Positions 30,507-41,286 of a DNA stretch of 64,000 nt are shown piece by piece. The stretch's first letter is position 1; the number at the start of each line of letters is the position of its first letter. This stretch comes from Gracilariopsis chorda (lineage: Eukaryota > Rhodophyta > Florideophyceae > Gracilariales > Gracilariaceae), in the NCBI GenBank assembly GCA_003194525.1, contig NBIV01000215.1, positions 62,001-126,000 of the forward strand. Reading direction: 5' to 3'. The notes below the pieces were generated by a model. That model saw nothing but the letters and a program-made list of their open reading frames with translations, was not told the origin of the DNA and ran no database searches. Made by a program: the position numbers and the translations under genes.

Positions 30507-33069
30507 AGCTTCCCGCCTTTAAACGTGGTCGAGAAGGGCCGTCGGCGGGGTTTAGGGTTGTAGGTACGTGAACGAACAAAGGTTCCAAGTCGTGAGCGAT
30601 GCACACTCCTGCGTATCGTCGACATGGGAGACACAGACTCGATGAAGAGCTGCCCTTTCGAAAGGCGCCAATAGTAACCATAGAATCCGAAAGTATCAGG
30701 ACGCGCAGACCAGTTATGTCAAAGGAGGCTGCCCATTCCAAAGCAAGGACTGCAGTATGTGCTTCAAGAACATTAATATGTTCATCTCTTCGCCATTTGT
30801 GAACATAAGCTGTCTTCCAGTGGTGATTTTGAACAAAGTAAGACAGCATTGCGCTTGCATTCACAGACGGGCCTTCAAAAGCAAGGGCAGTAAGATTCGA
30901 TATCCACAAAGTGTTGGCTTTAGTATACACAACTGCTCCGGCGTCGGGGGAGGCGTCGATGGCGATGACATGATTCCAGTAAGGTCTATTGAGACGAATG
31001 GATGAAAGCGGGAGCAGTCTTGCCAGCAATGTTAGCTCTCGAAAAACGGCGACTTGAATTGAGTTGTTGACCTTCGAAGGCTGTTCCAGAAATTGAAAGG
31101 TGCGATAAAGAATAGAGAGCAAAGGCCGGCATCCTAAAGCGATCCAAATAAGTTTTTCCACAGATGAACGAACTCTTGATTCTTCCAAGGGGGACTTGAT
31201 GATCGCGGATACGCTTGTGAGCGCAGAGTTCAACTTTTCTAGTTTCGGTCGCAAGATGTGTCTTTGTAGGCACCAGTTCCATCCCATGAACGTGAGCTGA
31301 TTCTTTTCCAGTTCACCGGGTGGTGATGACTTTGCACGTTTGATAGGTAACTGGTTCCGTTGAAGCACAGACTCAACGAGGTTTTGGAGCCTTATGGCGT
31401 CCTGGTCGCTCCATCCTGCAAGTACGAAGTTGAGGTCATCAATAATGTGTAGCATCAAGGAACAGTTCGATGTCAACTTCACTGTGCCGTTCTGTTTGTG
31501 CAAAAGGATTGGGAAAGGGAAAGTGGATGTAAATCCGAGTGTGCGCGATGTGTCTTGAAAAATGCGAAAAGCTTCGACGTAGCATGACTCGACAAAGGTA
31601 TGTCCAATAAAGACTGACCATTTGAATCCCATTGGCAATGTACGTTGACAGGGTCGCATCTTCTGAGCTTGACGGGGCCTGAAACCCAAGGATCGTTCGA
31701 TGTATCTTTGGAGTTTTCCGGGAAGATCTCCAAATGCAATCTGAGCCAAAGGGAACAAAGCGCCTAGGTTGAAGGGAAGACGAATGTTGTGGAACATATT
31801 TGAGATGTCAAGGAAAAAGCTGGACAAACCGGGTGTCGTATCGGAGAGAAGTACAGCAGAAAAATTTCCAGGGTTAGGCAGAGACACGTGAGGTGAGTCA
31901 GGAATGCAAATGTTTTGCACACTCGGCCAGTTGATTAACCGGTCTTTCTGTTCGTCTTTCAGGACAGCAAACGAAGTCATGGTAAGATGGTTCGCAAGCT
32001 CCCTACATGAAGTATTCTCTTCATCAACAAGTGACCACTGCAACATTCCAGAATCAGAGAGGCGGAGTAGCATTTGAGGGTATTGATTCGGAGCACAATG
32101 GATGCGAGGTGGTGGAACGTCAGCACTTGATATGTACATCTGAATGGTTTGGAGAAGCTGATTGAAACCATCCCCGAGAAACAAACGCTGGACTTGTGTT
32201 GGCATTCGGCTGGTCCAAACAGAATGATCAGATGACGTCTCGGCTGGCAAGTCCAGACGAGCGGCCCGAATCATCGTAAAAGCACCCCGTACTAGACCCG
32301 CCGACTGGAGAGAATCAAGGAACTGAGTAGAGTCTCGTACGAGCTCGTCTTCAACATGAAGAATTTTGGTGGACTTCCTTGCGACCCAGCGTGGGAAAGA
32401 GAGGCTCTGCACTTCGTGACGTCCGTAGGCCTTGGTGAAGTCAGAATGTCTCTTCACGATCGAACGGACTGCTGCTCTGGTTTGAGTTCGGGGGATATTG
32501 TTGAAGCTTTTAGGCTTACTGTACCCGAGGAAAAGGAAATCTAGAGAAGCGAGAACTTCAGTAATGTGCGATCCAGCGCTGCAAAGGGGCCCTTTTCGTA
32601 GAAACTGAGTCAAAGGAAAGGTTCGAGGCCTGACAGGATCAATTAGAACTGAGGTGTTTCGGTGGTGTTGTCGCCATGATTTGCTCTGGGTCTCTTGGGT
32701 CTTTGAGGTCCCCTCGTTGGTCGCTTCGCTAAACTTCGTACCGCATTTCGAGCCCTTGATGCTGCAGATATGTGCCGGTTGACGATTGAACGCATAGCTG
32801 GAACTCTTATACCAGTGTCGGGATACACTTACAGAGAAGGTAGGACATGTTGTAAAGCTTCGTCGCGAGTTAACGGACTGGCCCCGGAAGTCAAATGCTC
32901 TACTTCCAAGAGAGCCCAGAGTCTTCGAAGGGCTACTTCCGTCCATGGAGCTTTTGTGACTGCTTCTTCCATGGTCGCGAATGTGCAGAAGTGAAAGTGA
33001 AGACATCTCGCCAAAGTGAGGGCTTCTACTTCTGAGCTGAAGGGTCTTCCGTCCGACTGGCACGTCCAT
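30499..33069 (-). CDS. Reverse transcriptase-RNase H of tyrosine-recombinase element 1
   Basis: This frame has 856 residues. A basic N-terminal extension (1-240) precedes an RT whose first Asp sits in FLDISNMFHNIRL (D421). A LPMGFKWSVFIGHTFVE block lies at 478-494, and the catalytic box reads HIIDDLNFV (IIDD, 542-545) instead of the usual YxDD. RNase H follows with IDAS (D705), EAHTAV (E769), LSDSMV (D795) and NPADGPSR (D843), the DIRS-type ending. The frame is fully open. Its first 241 nt overlap ORF1, so translation probably needs frameshifting or reinitiation; it ends inside ATGAGTAG, overlapping the recombinase start. Confidence 0.88.
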   Translation of the reverse strand: MDVPVGRKTLQLRSRSPHFGEMSSLSLLHIRDHGRSSHKSSMDGSSPSKTLGSLGSRAFDFRGQSVNSRRSFTTCPTFSVSVSRHWYKSSSYAFNRQPAHICSIKGSKCGTKFSEATNEGTSKTQETQSKSWRQHHRNTSVLIDPVRPRTFPLTQFLRKGPLCSAGSHITEVLASLDFLFLGYSKPKSFNNIPRTQTRAAVRSIVKRHSDFTKAYGRHEVQSLSFPRWVARKSTKILHVEDELVRDSTQFLDSLQSAGLVRGAFTMIRAARLDLPAETSSDHSVWTSRMPTQVQRLFLGDGFNQLLQTIQMYISSADVPPPRIHCAPNQYPQMLLRLSDSGMLQWSLVDEENTSCRELANHLTMTSFAVLKDEQKDRLINWPSVQNICIPDSPHVSLPNPGNFSAVLLSDTTPGLSSFFLDISNMFHNIRLPFNLGALFPLAQIAFGDLPGKLQRYIERSLGFRPRQAQKMRPCQRTLPMGFKWSVFIGHTFVESCYVEAFRIFQDTSRTLGFTSTFPFPILLHKQNGTVKLTSNCSLMLHIIDDLNFVLAGWSDQDAIRLQNLVESVLQRNQLPIKRAKSSPPGELEKNQLTFMGWNWCLQRHILRPKLEKLNSALTSVSAIIKSPLEESRVRSSVEKLIWIALGCRPLLSILYRTFQFLEQPSKVNNSIQVAVFRELTLLARLLPLSSIRLNRPYWNHVIAIDASPDAGAVVYTKANTLWISNLTALAFEGPSVNASAMLSYFVQNHHWKTAYVHKWRRDEHINVLEAHTAVLALEWAASFDITGLRVLILSDSMVTIGAFRKGSSSSSLCLPCRRYAGVCIAHDLEPLFVHVPTTLNPADGPSRPRLKAGSYE

Positions 33070-33893
33070 CTGACATTTCGGACTACCAATTCGATATTCA
33101 GACCTTCTTGGCAGAAAGAGTGAAGAATAGATGGCCCCATGAGTTGCTGAACGTTGAGGAGTACGGAAGAGTGGCCCGGATACGCTGCAAGTTGGCTCGG
33201 ACGTACGGGCGTTGGGCCTCCGAGCCTTGAATAAAAATCCTGTGCTTCTTCGTCACCTTCTCCAGTGGGGACTCCAGCGACATGATGAATCTTTTGTCTC
33301 TTTGTGTTCACATCTTGAAGCAGTAGGTCATCCAAAGGGTTGGGCCTTTTGGGCGCTGGAGGCGTATCGTCCAGAATTCGCGTCGGAGCCTGCGTAATAT
33401 CGTCTACCTGAGCCATGTCTCTTCGTTCGAGAGCTGCACGAGTTGCCCCCAGCTGCCATTTGAGAATGAGACTACAAACAGACTTTGCGTGATCTGAATC
33501 ATACGCTCTCGGACTGAGTTTCGAATCGAGGCGCATACAGGTTTCAACAAGCTTAACCAAGTCCGGGAGGTTGCTTAATGCCATTTTGTCAAGATCCTCA
33601 ACGGATAACGAGAACATTCTTTCTATTTCACGTGGATTATCCGCGGGTTCAGTACTGTTGCCTCCACTTGCAAGCATATTTTCTCGCCAACCAAGAACAA
33701 TAGCCAGAAGTTTGTACACACTTCTTGGCACAGCAGAAACTTGACTACGAACATGATTTGGAGCGGTGGAGACAATGTTCTTCAAGGCGCTGTGATTTGC
33801 AGTACAAAGCGTGTCGATGGAGACTGATTGAAGGTTGCTGTATGTGAGCGGCACAATCTGTCTTTCAGGATGAATGTCATCTGATTCGGACAT
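32829..33893 (-). CDS. Gag-like ORF1 of tyrosine-recombinase element 1
   Basis: The start was placed at 33893 (MSESDDIHPERQIVPL), which gives 354 residues. The frame is open to 34088, but that 65-residue extension is Phe/Trp/Cys-rich and looks non-coding. The protein has a helical middle part (SVEDLDKMALSNLPDLVKL, AKSVCSLILKWQLGATRAAL), a charged central linker (PPAPKRPNPLDDLL, NTKRQKI) and a C-terminal region ending EALQHVLPSL. There is no zinc knuckle. The gag role is inferred from position only. It overlaps the RT frame by 241 nt. Confidence 0.7.
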   Translation of the reverse strand: MSESDDIHPERQIVPLTYSNLQSVSIDTLCTANHSALKNIVSTAPNHVRSQVSAVPRSVYKLLAIVLGWRENMLASGGNSTEPADNPREIERMFSLSVEDLDKMALSNLPDLVKLVETCMRLDSKLSPRAYDSDHAKSVCSLILKWQLGATRAALERRDMAQVDDITQAPTRILDDTPPAPKRPNPLDDLLLQDVNTKRQKIHHVAGVPTGEGDEEAQDFYSRLGGPTPVRPSQLAAYPGHSSVLLNVQQLMGPSILHSFCQEGLNIELVVRNVRWTCQSDGRPFSSEVEALTLARCLHFHFCTFATMEEAVTKAPWTEVALRRLWALLEVEHLTSGASPLTRDEALQHVLPSL

Positions 33894-34306
33894 GTTGAGG
33901 CAGTTAAAGCAAACCAACTTAAACCAGAGAGAAAACCAAAACTGTGGTTTTGAACGTAGGAAAGAAAAGAACCATGGCAATGAAACAACACCAAGAGCAC
34001 GAAGACTGTTCTGAACGACGTTGTGTTTTGTGTTTCGAGATGAAGGACTCGTTTGTGCCGAAATGCAGCATCTCTCATACGGAAACAAATTTGTTCTGAT
34101 CTGTCCTTTTGTCCGTTTCAGAATTGGGTGTCACATTCAACCCACCCAGTCTCGTTTGAAACGACTCTTTCGAGAATTCAAATCAGATCACTGTCACCTA
34201 CGCAATTCTCAAACTTGATTTCTGTCTCACCACCACCAATGCACAATTCACCAAATTCAGCGTGCGCACTCTGTAACATACTATCCATCGATTACAATGC
34301 GTCTCG

Positions 34307-34661
34307 CTACCACCCGCTCCAATAAAATATCATCACAATTAGGCCAAAAAATGAGATGCATAGTAACCGATAGATACAAGTGCGAGGCACAAGCGCCCTT
34401 CTCGACACATGGTTATCAGAGCCTGTGACGTTTCTGGCCACCAGCACCACGTGAGTCGAGCACCACGGACAGTTGAACATGCACCTCTCACTCATTCTCG
34501 GACATATACTGACAAAGGCAAGGCACGGCCAGAATGGAGTCGCCGATCGATGGAGGCAGCTGGAGCGGTGGCGGAGGTGTTTCGTGTTGACAGACAAGGC
34601 GGGGTGTTCGCGGGTGGCGAGCGATAGAGAAAGAAGGTGGACTAGGGGTACAGTTGGACAT
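34307..34661 (-). pseudogene. Cys-motif family member 5 (frameshifted, diverged)
   Basis: It starts MSNCTPSPPSFSIARHP at 34661, then reads PPPPLQLPPSIGDSILAVP and CLCQYMSENE-stop. In the next frame it continues MSERCMFNCPWCSTHVVLV, RALVPRTCIYRLLCISFFG and runs to a stop at 34307. The C-x3-C-x2-C cluster, VVLV strand and RTCIYRLLCIS block align with members 1-4. This copy lies between the two recombinase elements, away from the array at 16-19.7 kb. Confidence 0.5.
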
Positions 34662-35082
34662 TGATGTAGGTTTGGTTTGGCGATGTAGCGAGAGATGAGA
34701 GAGCTTCGTTCGTCGTTTTACTGCTTTAAGTAGCAACTGTTTTTGGATGGCTAAAATGTTCGAAAAACGATCCAAGTATCCCCAAGTACTTGTTACACAA
34801 AAGCAAAACGGCTACCAAACAGCATGTTTTTAAAACCGTTAAAACATGCGGCATGCCAACATGTGTTATAGCTACTCATCACGACAGGTATGCGGTTATG
34901 TATTGGAGATATCCATTACTACTTTCATCACAGGTCGGTGCCACTGTGGCACCTCGGTGCCTTGGAGAACACAGCTATCTTGTCGATTTTTATTGATTTT
35001 TAATTCTTTTTCTTTTTTAATCGAATTAAGGACATTGAGGCACAAAGACTCCGAAGGGTACCAAAGGTACCGTTTTTGTTCA

Positions 35083-35265
35083 GTGTAGACACTCGTTCAT
35101 GCAAATGAAACAAAGTCAAATGCATAGGGAGGCCGGCCACGTATGTGGCATGCGCGACGAGTACGACGGATTGATGATCAATGATCCGATCAATCGCCGC
35201 CGTTGGCGTTTCTACAAAGGCGAGGCTCAAGTGCCAGTGGCTAGGAGGCTCACCTGCATGTCTCT
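35083..35265. repeat. Left terminal direct repeat of DIRS-like element 2
   Basis: It is about 80% identical by eye to 39073-39260, same orientation, about 3.99 kb apart. The central GAGGCCGGCCACGTATGTGGC segment is identical in both. Confidence 0.85.
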
Positions 35266-35360
35266 CTCTCTCTAGAGAGTCCCCATCATGGCAGTAGGCA
35301 CTGTTTTAAACGGTCAAACGAAATAGACTAAGCAAACTAAGTGTTTGTGAATTACGGAAC

Positions 35361-35789
35361 ATGTCTACTACTCCAACCATTGCTGTCAGCCTTTCAATTA
35401 CAGAAGATCTTTTTACCAAAGCCAAAGATGTTCCGAAAGGCAAAACACTAGATGAAGCCAGAATCAACTACAAGAAAATCACAGCATATTCAACCACCGC
35501 AAAACTCTGTCATAATGACAAACAAGGCCGATCTGTGGGTTTCATTACCGGGAGCTTCCTCAAACATACGAAATGGCCATTACGAAGAGGTATGGAATCC
35601 CACAAGAGCATGCGAGCTTTGTTTGAGTATGAGGCCAACTACATCAATGATGCAGGATTCTGGATGTCATGTCACCAAGCTGCTGTGTCTTTTTGTCAGA
35701 AGGCTCTTCGGGACTACCAAATAGACACGTCTGAGCTATTTGATGTCTGTGGAGTTTTTTTCGTCCGATACGGTCTTCGGGCTACGTAA
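35361..35789 (+). CDS. Possible gag-like ORF of DIRS-like element 2
   Basis: This 142-residue frame (MSTTPTIAVSLSITEDLF ... GVFFVRYGLRAT) starts about 95 nt after the left terminal repeat, where ORF1 of a DIRS element is expected. It is hydrophilic and helical, with no zinc knuckle. It is short for a DIRS gag, so it is probably truncated. The function is inferred from position alone. Confidence 0.4.
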   Translation: MSTTPTIAVSLSITEDLFTKAKDVPKGKTLDEARINYKKITAYSTTAKLCHNDKQGRSVGFITGSFLKHTKWPLRRGMESHKSMRALFEYEANYINDAGFWMSCHQAAVSFCQKALRDYQIDTSELFDVCGVFFVRYGLRAT

Positions 35790-36389
35790 ATACGCTCTGA
35801 ATTCTACAACCTGGTAGTTAAAGATCCCGTCTATGCTAAGAGTTTTCTACCAAGTCTCTGGCAACGGAATGACATTTCCACCGCTAACACTTGACACACA
35901 TATGAACACACAACTAATGAAAGCAGTCTCCAATTTTATTGCCAGCAACACAACGAAAAAAGCTGATAGAGGTAGGGTTGCTGGGGACAAATAGTCACCA
36001 CAGAGCGTAGATGTCGTCCGCTATGGTGTGGAAGACAGAGTCGTGCTCAAGCATGGCGTCGATTGGGCTGCTCCAAATTTTTCTGTCGAGTAGTTACCTA
36101 TGAGATCTACGAATCCCCTCTAGTACCTTTCGAGAAAGGGATATAACAAGAACTTGCAGAAATCCCACCAACTATGGAAAGCAAAGCGTTTGCCACAGCA
36201 GATCTACTTGAAGGCTGCGCAAGCGTTATCTACCGAGAGAAATCACAAACCCATGCATTACAAGCCAAAGAAAAGGGAGCAGTTATATCTTCGGCTTTCA
36301 CGATATGGCAGCACATCTCCGAAGGAAGGAAAGAAAGGTTTGTTGCCAACCTCTCGGAACTGTCAAAACATTGGATGAAAGGCACAATA

Positions 36390-37600
36390 AGCATGGAGTA
36401 ATTGCCATAGTATGCAATGCAAATACGGCAGGGGGATCACTTCATATTTTTCGACCTGAAAAATGGCTACTGCCATTTCCGACTCCATCCAAACATGCGA
36501 GACTGCTTTATCTTCTAGTGCGCGGGAACGTATTACCAGTGTGTCGCACTTCCGTTCGGCTGAGGAAGGTCTTCTCTGTGGTTCACGCAGGTAACCTCCC
36601 CTTCTGTCCATTGCCAGAGGCAACATTTCTTCCGAGTATTGGCTTATCTGGACGACTTGCTCATTGCGCCTTCTCTCTTCGAAACCATAGCGAGCACTAC
36701 TCACTTCAAGAAAGGAAGAAAGGCAACCAGGTCTCCCTTGCAAAGTTTCGGGTTCCAGCGCAATCTATTCAGGAGGCTGCTGAGCAGGTTCGACCAGGGT
36801 GAAGCACCTCGAGGTACTTATCGACAGTGCTACGATGAGGTTCCTTTTAGCACCCGGCAAACTACAGAAGTTGCAAAGCTTATCCAAGGCTCTCCTGAGA
36901 GAGGTGCGCTTTGGACGGAGATGGGTGGGCAAGAAAAGGATCGAATACTTCTGTCGTGTGTGTGTTGCACTCTTTTTGGCTATGTCTTATGCCATATTCT
37001 ACACCCACTCCCTTTACTGGGATATATCAGTGAAGAAAGCTCGGGACCAAAAAGGTCGAGTTCGCTTAACTCACCAAATTATAAGGGATTTTCGACAATG
37101 GCAGCAACTCAGCTCCCAAGAACTAGAGAGGCGGCCAATGATACCTCCCACCCCTTCTGCAGTTCTTCATACGGACGCCCCGGACGTGGGCTACGGTGCG
37201 ACGTTCAACCCCCAGGATCTTCGTCCAAGAGTCAATGGCTTCTGGATAGCTCAAGGAATCCGGAGCTGGAAAAATCGAGCCGAATCTATCAGCTATCGAG
37301 AGATGAAAGCCATTCGTCTGTTGCTGCAGGGCAATATTGGACGCAGGATTGTCAAGGACGAGCATCGGCACTTGTTATTACACATCGACAACCAAGCCGT
37401 GGTTCATATCACAAACTTCTTTGTTTCGGCTTCCCGGACCATGATGAAGGAGCTGCGGAAACTCAAACTGGTTCTAGATACCCTTGGTATTGGGCATCGC
37501 TCGAAATAGATTACTTCCGTTGCCCATCGGTTTGCAGACGGGCTGTGGCGACGCTTCTGCCGAGGAGACTACAGATCAGGCGACAGCTCAGGTTTTCCGT
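36390..37600 (+). pseudogene. RT-RNase H remnant of DIRS-like element 2
   Basis: Across shifting frames, FFDLKNGYCHFRLHP (about 36450), YYQCVALPFG (about 36532) and LAYLDDLLIAPS (about 36637) give the classic DIRS RT signature. RNase H follows in 36799-37509: LHTDAPDVGYGATF, SYREMKAIRLLL and HIDNQAVVHITN. It ends after a stop with SVAHRFADGL (about 37515), the position of the NPADxxSR ending. Stops within the RT and frameshifts at about 36720 and 37510 inactivate it. Confidence 0.8.
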
Positions 37601-38680
37601 AGTGGATTGTATGAAGGCAGCACGGGATGCGTCCCCATGTCTCCTAGTAAGAGAGCACCCGCAGTTCCTTCGTCGTCAGGCACACATGGAACTCGCGTCA
37701 ACATGGGACGATGAACAAGTGTGCCTGCTATGCCCGCCAGTGGATCTGGTATCGGCCACACTCTACAAGCTCCATAAAACGAAAGCGCCAGCGATGCTGC
37801 TGAATCCGAACTGGTCGCGCCAAGCCTGGTACAAGGAGACCTTGCGGATGGCATCTCGCATAGAAGAGCTACGAGCCCTACCGCATACCATTTGGGCCCG
37901 GTACCGGATCTTGAACCCGAAATGGAGCTTGCTGTTCCTCGAAGTGAATATAGCGTGACCAATCGCTCTGATAGAAGAATGGAGCTTGCAGATGCGAAGA
38001 TGTCCAGATTAGGTTCCATTCAACCCACAAGCAGGATTTTTCGATCTGCAGACCTGCTCTCTGATTGCGCCTGGAGTGAACGCAGGCTAGCCAACTGCAA
38101 CTCACAGTGGCGAGCATGGATTGAGTTCTGCTCATTCGTACACCGCTCAGTTTTTCCCGTAACAGAAGCGCACCTGGTTGCGTTCTTAGGATGGCTAACA
38201 TCCAAGCGCGAAAATGGAAGACGAAGGGTGAGCATTTCTTCTTTGCCGCAGTATTTCAGTGCAGTGCGGCAAATGCAGTTGGCGCTGACTGGCATACCTG
38301 TTCAAACTTTTGCATCGTCTCGCACGTGATCCGGGCCTATCAGATTTGGGCAGAAAGCGAGCTCCCCCAAATTTTAATCCGCTGTGGTGTTCCTGCTGCC
38401 ATTGTCCCGGCCATATGGGGATTGGGAATGGCAAGTGCATCAAGTTCTCTGTAGGAACAGTGCTACGGTGGTGTTTGCGTACTGCATGAACTGCTTGCCC
38501 GATAGCTCCGTGACTTCTCTTCTCGCGTCGAATGTTAAACTGCGTAACAACGAAGCCCTTCCTCGATTAATGATGGTAAAAGGAAATCCAACAAATGGCT
38601 TACAGCTCGTGAAGTATTGGAGCATGTCTCAAGGCCCGTCTCTTAGAGACCTATGGAAACGGTTCCAGCTGGCGTGAGGC
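37600..38680 (+). pseudogene. Tyrosine-recombinase remnant of DIRS-like element 2
   Basis: The linker typical of these elements comes first (STWDDEQVCLLCPPVDLVSA, then KAPAMLLNPNWSRQAWYKE, about 37700-37850). An N-terminal recombinase domain follows (37892-38329: LANCNSQWRAWIEFCSFV, AHLVAFLGWLTSKRENGRR, LPQYFSAVRQMQLALTGIP). The catalytic-domain start (about 38480-38560: YCMNCLPDSSVTSLLASNV) has Pro where the catalytic Arg is expected. The HxxR and Tyr motifs are not found. Confidence 0.65.
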
Positions 38681-39072
38681 CAATATCCTTTTTCCTTCAG
38701 CTTGGAATGTGAACGAGGCTCACTCGCAGAGCAACCGAATACCTGCACGTTGAATCGTTGTTTTACTGTCCTATCTATTCAGACACCACCAGGAGAGAAA
38801 CAAACTTCGCATTCATTATGCAACGGAGCTCACACAGAACAGGTTTTGTTAGGATTTCCTTTGGAAGTTCGCCTGTCGCTGTCTGGATGTGGCGCAAATA
38901 CCGGTTTGGAGATGTCTAGTACTTACTTTGGCCGTAAAATAGTCTTGACTCCTGCTTCGGTCTGGGTGTTCGTCTCTTCATCTTAGGGAAGCCCCGCTGG
39001 CACCGCATACTAACGCGGCCGTCGCAAGCGCCAAAACTTAGAACGCTACGCAATCAAGGTGTTGAGAAGTTT

Positions 39073-39260
39073 CGTTTAGTGTAGACCCTCGTTCATGAAA
39101 ATGAAACAAAGTCAAATTCATAGCGAGGCCGGCCACGTATGTGGCGTTGGCGACGCTTACGATGGATTGATCAATGATACGATCTATCGCCGCCGCCGGC
39201 GTTTCCGCAAAGGCGAGGCCCAGGTGCCAATGGTTACGGGGCTCGCAGGCATGCTTCTCC
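39073..39260. repeat. Right terminal direct repeat of DIRS-like element 2
   Basis: This is the partner of 35083-35265. No extra B-A-B repeat copy was seen next to it, so whether these are simple or split direct repeats is open. Confidence 0.85.
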
Positions 39261-39290
39261 TTCCCGCCCACCCTGCCTTTCAATCATGAC

Positions 39291-40880
39291 TCTCTCTTTG
39301 GTTTATTGCTGAGTGCCCTGCCCGGCTGTAATACGTGACAAAATGGAAGCACATGCATGACCGGCTGTAATAGGAGCAAGACAGGAGAACCCCCAAAAAG
39401 GGAGCTTCATTACTTGCACAAGTGTGCTCAGACATTCTGAGCGTACGCCAGACACTAACAGCGCACTGACCCATCGGTGAAGATGCGGATATTGAGGTGA
39501 GGGGCTTGGATTCTTGAATGGTACTTATACCCTACACTTTGGCGCACGGGCACCGGAGGTCCTGGGTTCGAAGCATGTCGGGCACACGCCATCAGTCAGT
39601 AGACACTCTAACACTGCACAGGCATTCTGCGGAAGTGGCCGTTCTGGAGGTTTAGTACCATAAAAAGAATTTGTTTCAGCGGTCAACAAGGTGATCCTGT
39701 GCTCGCTTCGCACGCAAGCGTTTGGATTGCTCCGTTTACTGTGGCATCAGTCGTATTGAGGAGCTCAATCAAAGGTATAATATAGCTAAGAACTAAATGT
39801 AACGATTGTGTGCATAGAAACTGCTTTCGCAGCTCCGTTTTGCAACAAATGATCGAAGACTGTAGAATACCTTTCTGTGTTCTCCATCACCATGACGGGT
39901 AACGTGGGCTGATTTCCCTTTTGCAACTCAAATTAGAGTTCGCGCCACCACCAGGTGCGATAATTACCCTCTTGGAAAGCGTTGACAGCTTCAAGACCTC
40001 GTCTTATATCGTCGCGGCGACGATGTGACAACTTACGTCATAGACGACCCAACGGCTGTCCAGGAAGTCCCTTTGAAATTGTTCCTTCTCATGAGTACAA
40101 ACAGCTCAAGAAAGTTCGTCATGAGCGAATACTCAGGAACAGTGGCCTTGAAGATTCGATAAGTTCTCCTTGTCCATGCGGATGTACCGTTGCTACCAAA
40201 AAACTTACACACTGCACTCACTACGTCAGGGTAGCGGTTCACTAAAAGCTGTGCTTTTGCTATTATCTGGTTGGTTTGGGCCAAGCCCACGGGAGCCACA
40301 AGATTACTGTGCTTCACCAAATGGGGTTGCGTTTTCAAACGGCTGCAATGGAGCGTGTTCATACGCGTCGGCGTGCTCTGGCGCTGTAACACGGTTCTCC
40401 GTATTTTTCAACAACAAGGCTGTCAGTGCGTAGGCCATTGCTTCCCATTTCACCAGTGACAGTATGAGATGTTCCCAAAACTTCTCAGAGTTGACTTCCG
40501 TCATTTCACGGAGCTTCGTTCTTCTCCACACCATGATATCGACCAACTTAGGTTGCAATCGCCTTATGAAACCCCATATTGGTCTGTCGAGACCATCGTT
40601 TCGGTGGTTTTCACAACTTTGCGAGTGTTATTGTCCTTCTTCGTTGCAGATGACGATTCAGCAACAGCATTGGTGTTACCAGAAGTGTCTTTTCGTAATG
40701 GGGTAGTCTGATCCTTATTGACGTTACTCTCTTTCAGTTGAGGCGTAGCCTCTCTTATACCTCAAAGATTCGGTTCCTGGTAGAAGCTCCTCCCTCTGGA
40801 GCCAACACAGTATTGTGAGCAGATCCAGCAAGCAGATTTCCCAGTCACAGCGATACATAGACTGCGATTTCACCAGCACC
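39291..40880. other. ~1.6 kb without recognisable gene
   Basis: A short CCGGCTGTAATA string is repeated at about 39330 and 39361. The minus frame 40033-40392 (120 codons) and a Ser/Thr/Asn/Lys-rich minus stretch near 40590-40710 could be eroded 3' sequence of gypsy element 2, but nothing diagnostic remains. Confidence 0.4.
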
Positions 40881-41286
40881 CTACACCTCCTTAGCCCGAG
40901 CCGGGGACGTGTAAAGAACCTTAGGTGAGGTTGTTACTCGAGTGACTACTAGCGGATTATTCCGTTGTGTGCCACGGATCTCAACGGGTTGAGAATCCGA
41001 TTGCAAAGGTAGATCGGCTAAAACGCGATCTAGTGCGGGAACAATCGCAAAGAACGAGGGCGCAAAATCCGCGTGCTGCGGTTTAGCCGATTGAGATACC
41101 CCTGAACGCGTTGCAGAAGCGATAAACACCTCCATGTTAGGATTGGGAGCGTGTTTGACGCGATTACGTGATATCCGTTAGTTTTGATTGTTTATATCCA
41201 ACACAACTGTGTACACATCTGTAGATACCACTCGGTAATGTCCATCCACAGTTTAGGAGAGCTTGTGACGACATTCTTTCCCAGGA

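Larger units (their letters stand above)
29307..34088 (-). mobile_element. Tyrosine-recombinase retroelement 1 (Ngaro/DIRS-type), three open frames
   Basis: The minus strand carries gag-like, RT/RNase H and tyrosine-recombinase frames in that order, overlapping by 241 nt and 8 nt. There is no integrase, no aspartic protease and no methyltransferase. The gene order and the use of a recombinase place it with the DIRS order, closest in layout to Ngaro. I could not find the split direct or inverted terminal repeats in the flanks (28.6-29.3 kb, 34.1-34.3 kb), so the ends are set only by the coding region. Confidence 0.88.
35083..39290 (+). mobile_element. Decayed DIRS-like retroelement 2 between direct terminal repeats
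   Basis: Direct repeats of about 200 bp at 35083-35265 and 39073-39260 (shared gtgtagac...tcgttcatg, GAGGCCGGCCACGTATGTGGC, attgat...atcaatg and ggcgtttc-caaaggcgaggc blocks) bracket remnants of a gag-like frame, an RT, an RNase H and a tyrosine recombinase, all on the plus strand. Many stops and frameshifts show that it is old. It differs in lineage from element 1: its RT has the classic DIRS signature. Confidence 0.75.

Noticed and set aside
39565-39574. GGTTCGAAGC, a tRNA B-box-like string, preceded by GGAGGTCCT
   Set aside because: The flanking bases do not form a T-arm stem and no A box or anticodon arm fits upstream; at best a relic of a tRNA-derived short repeat.
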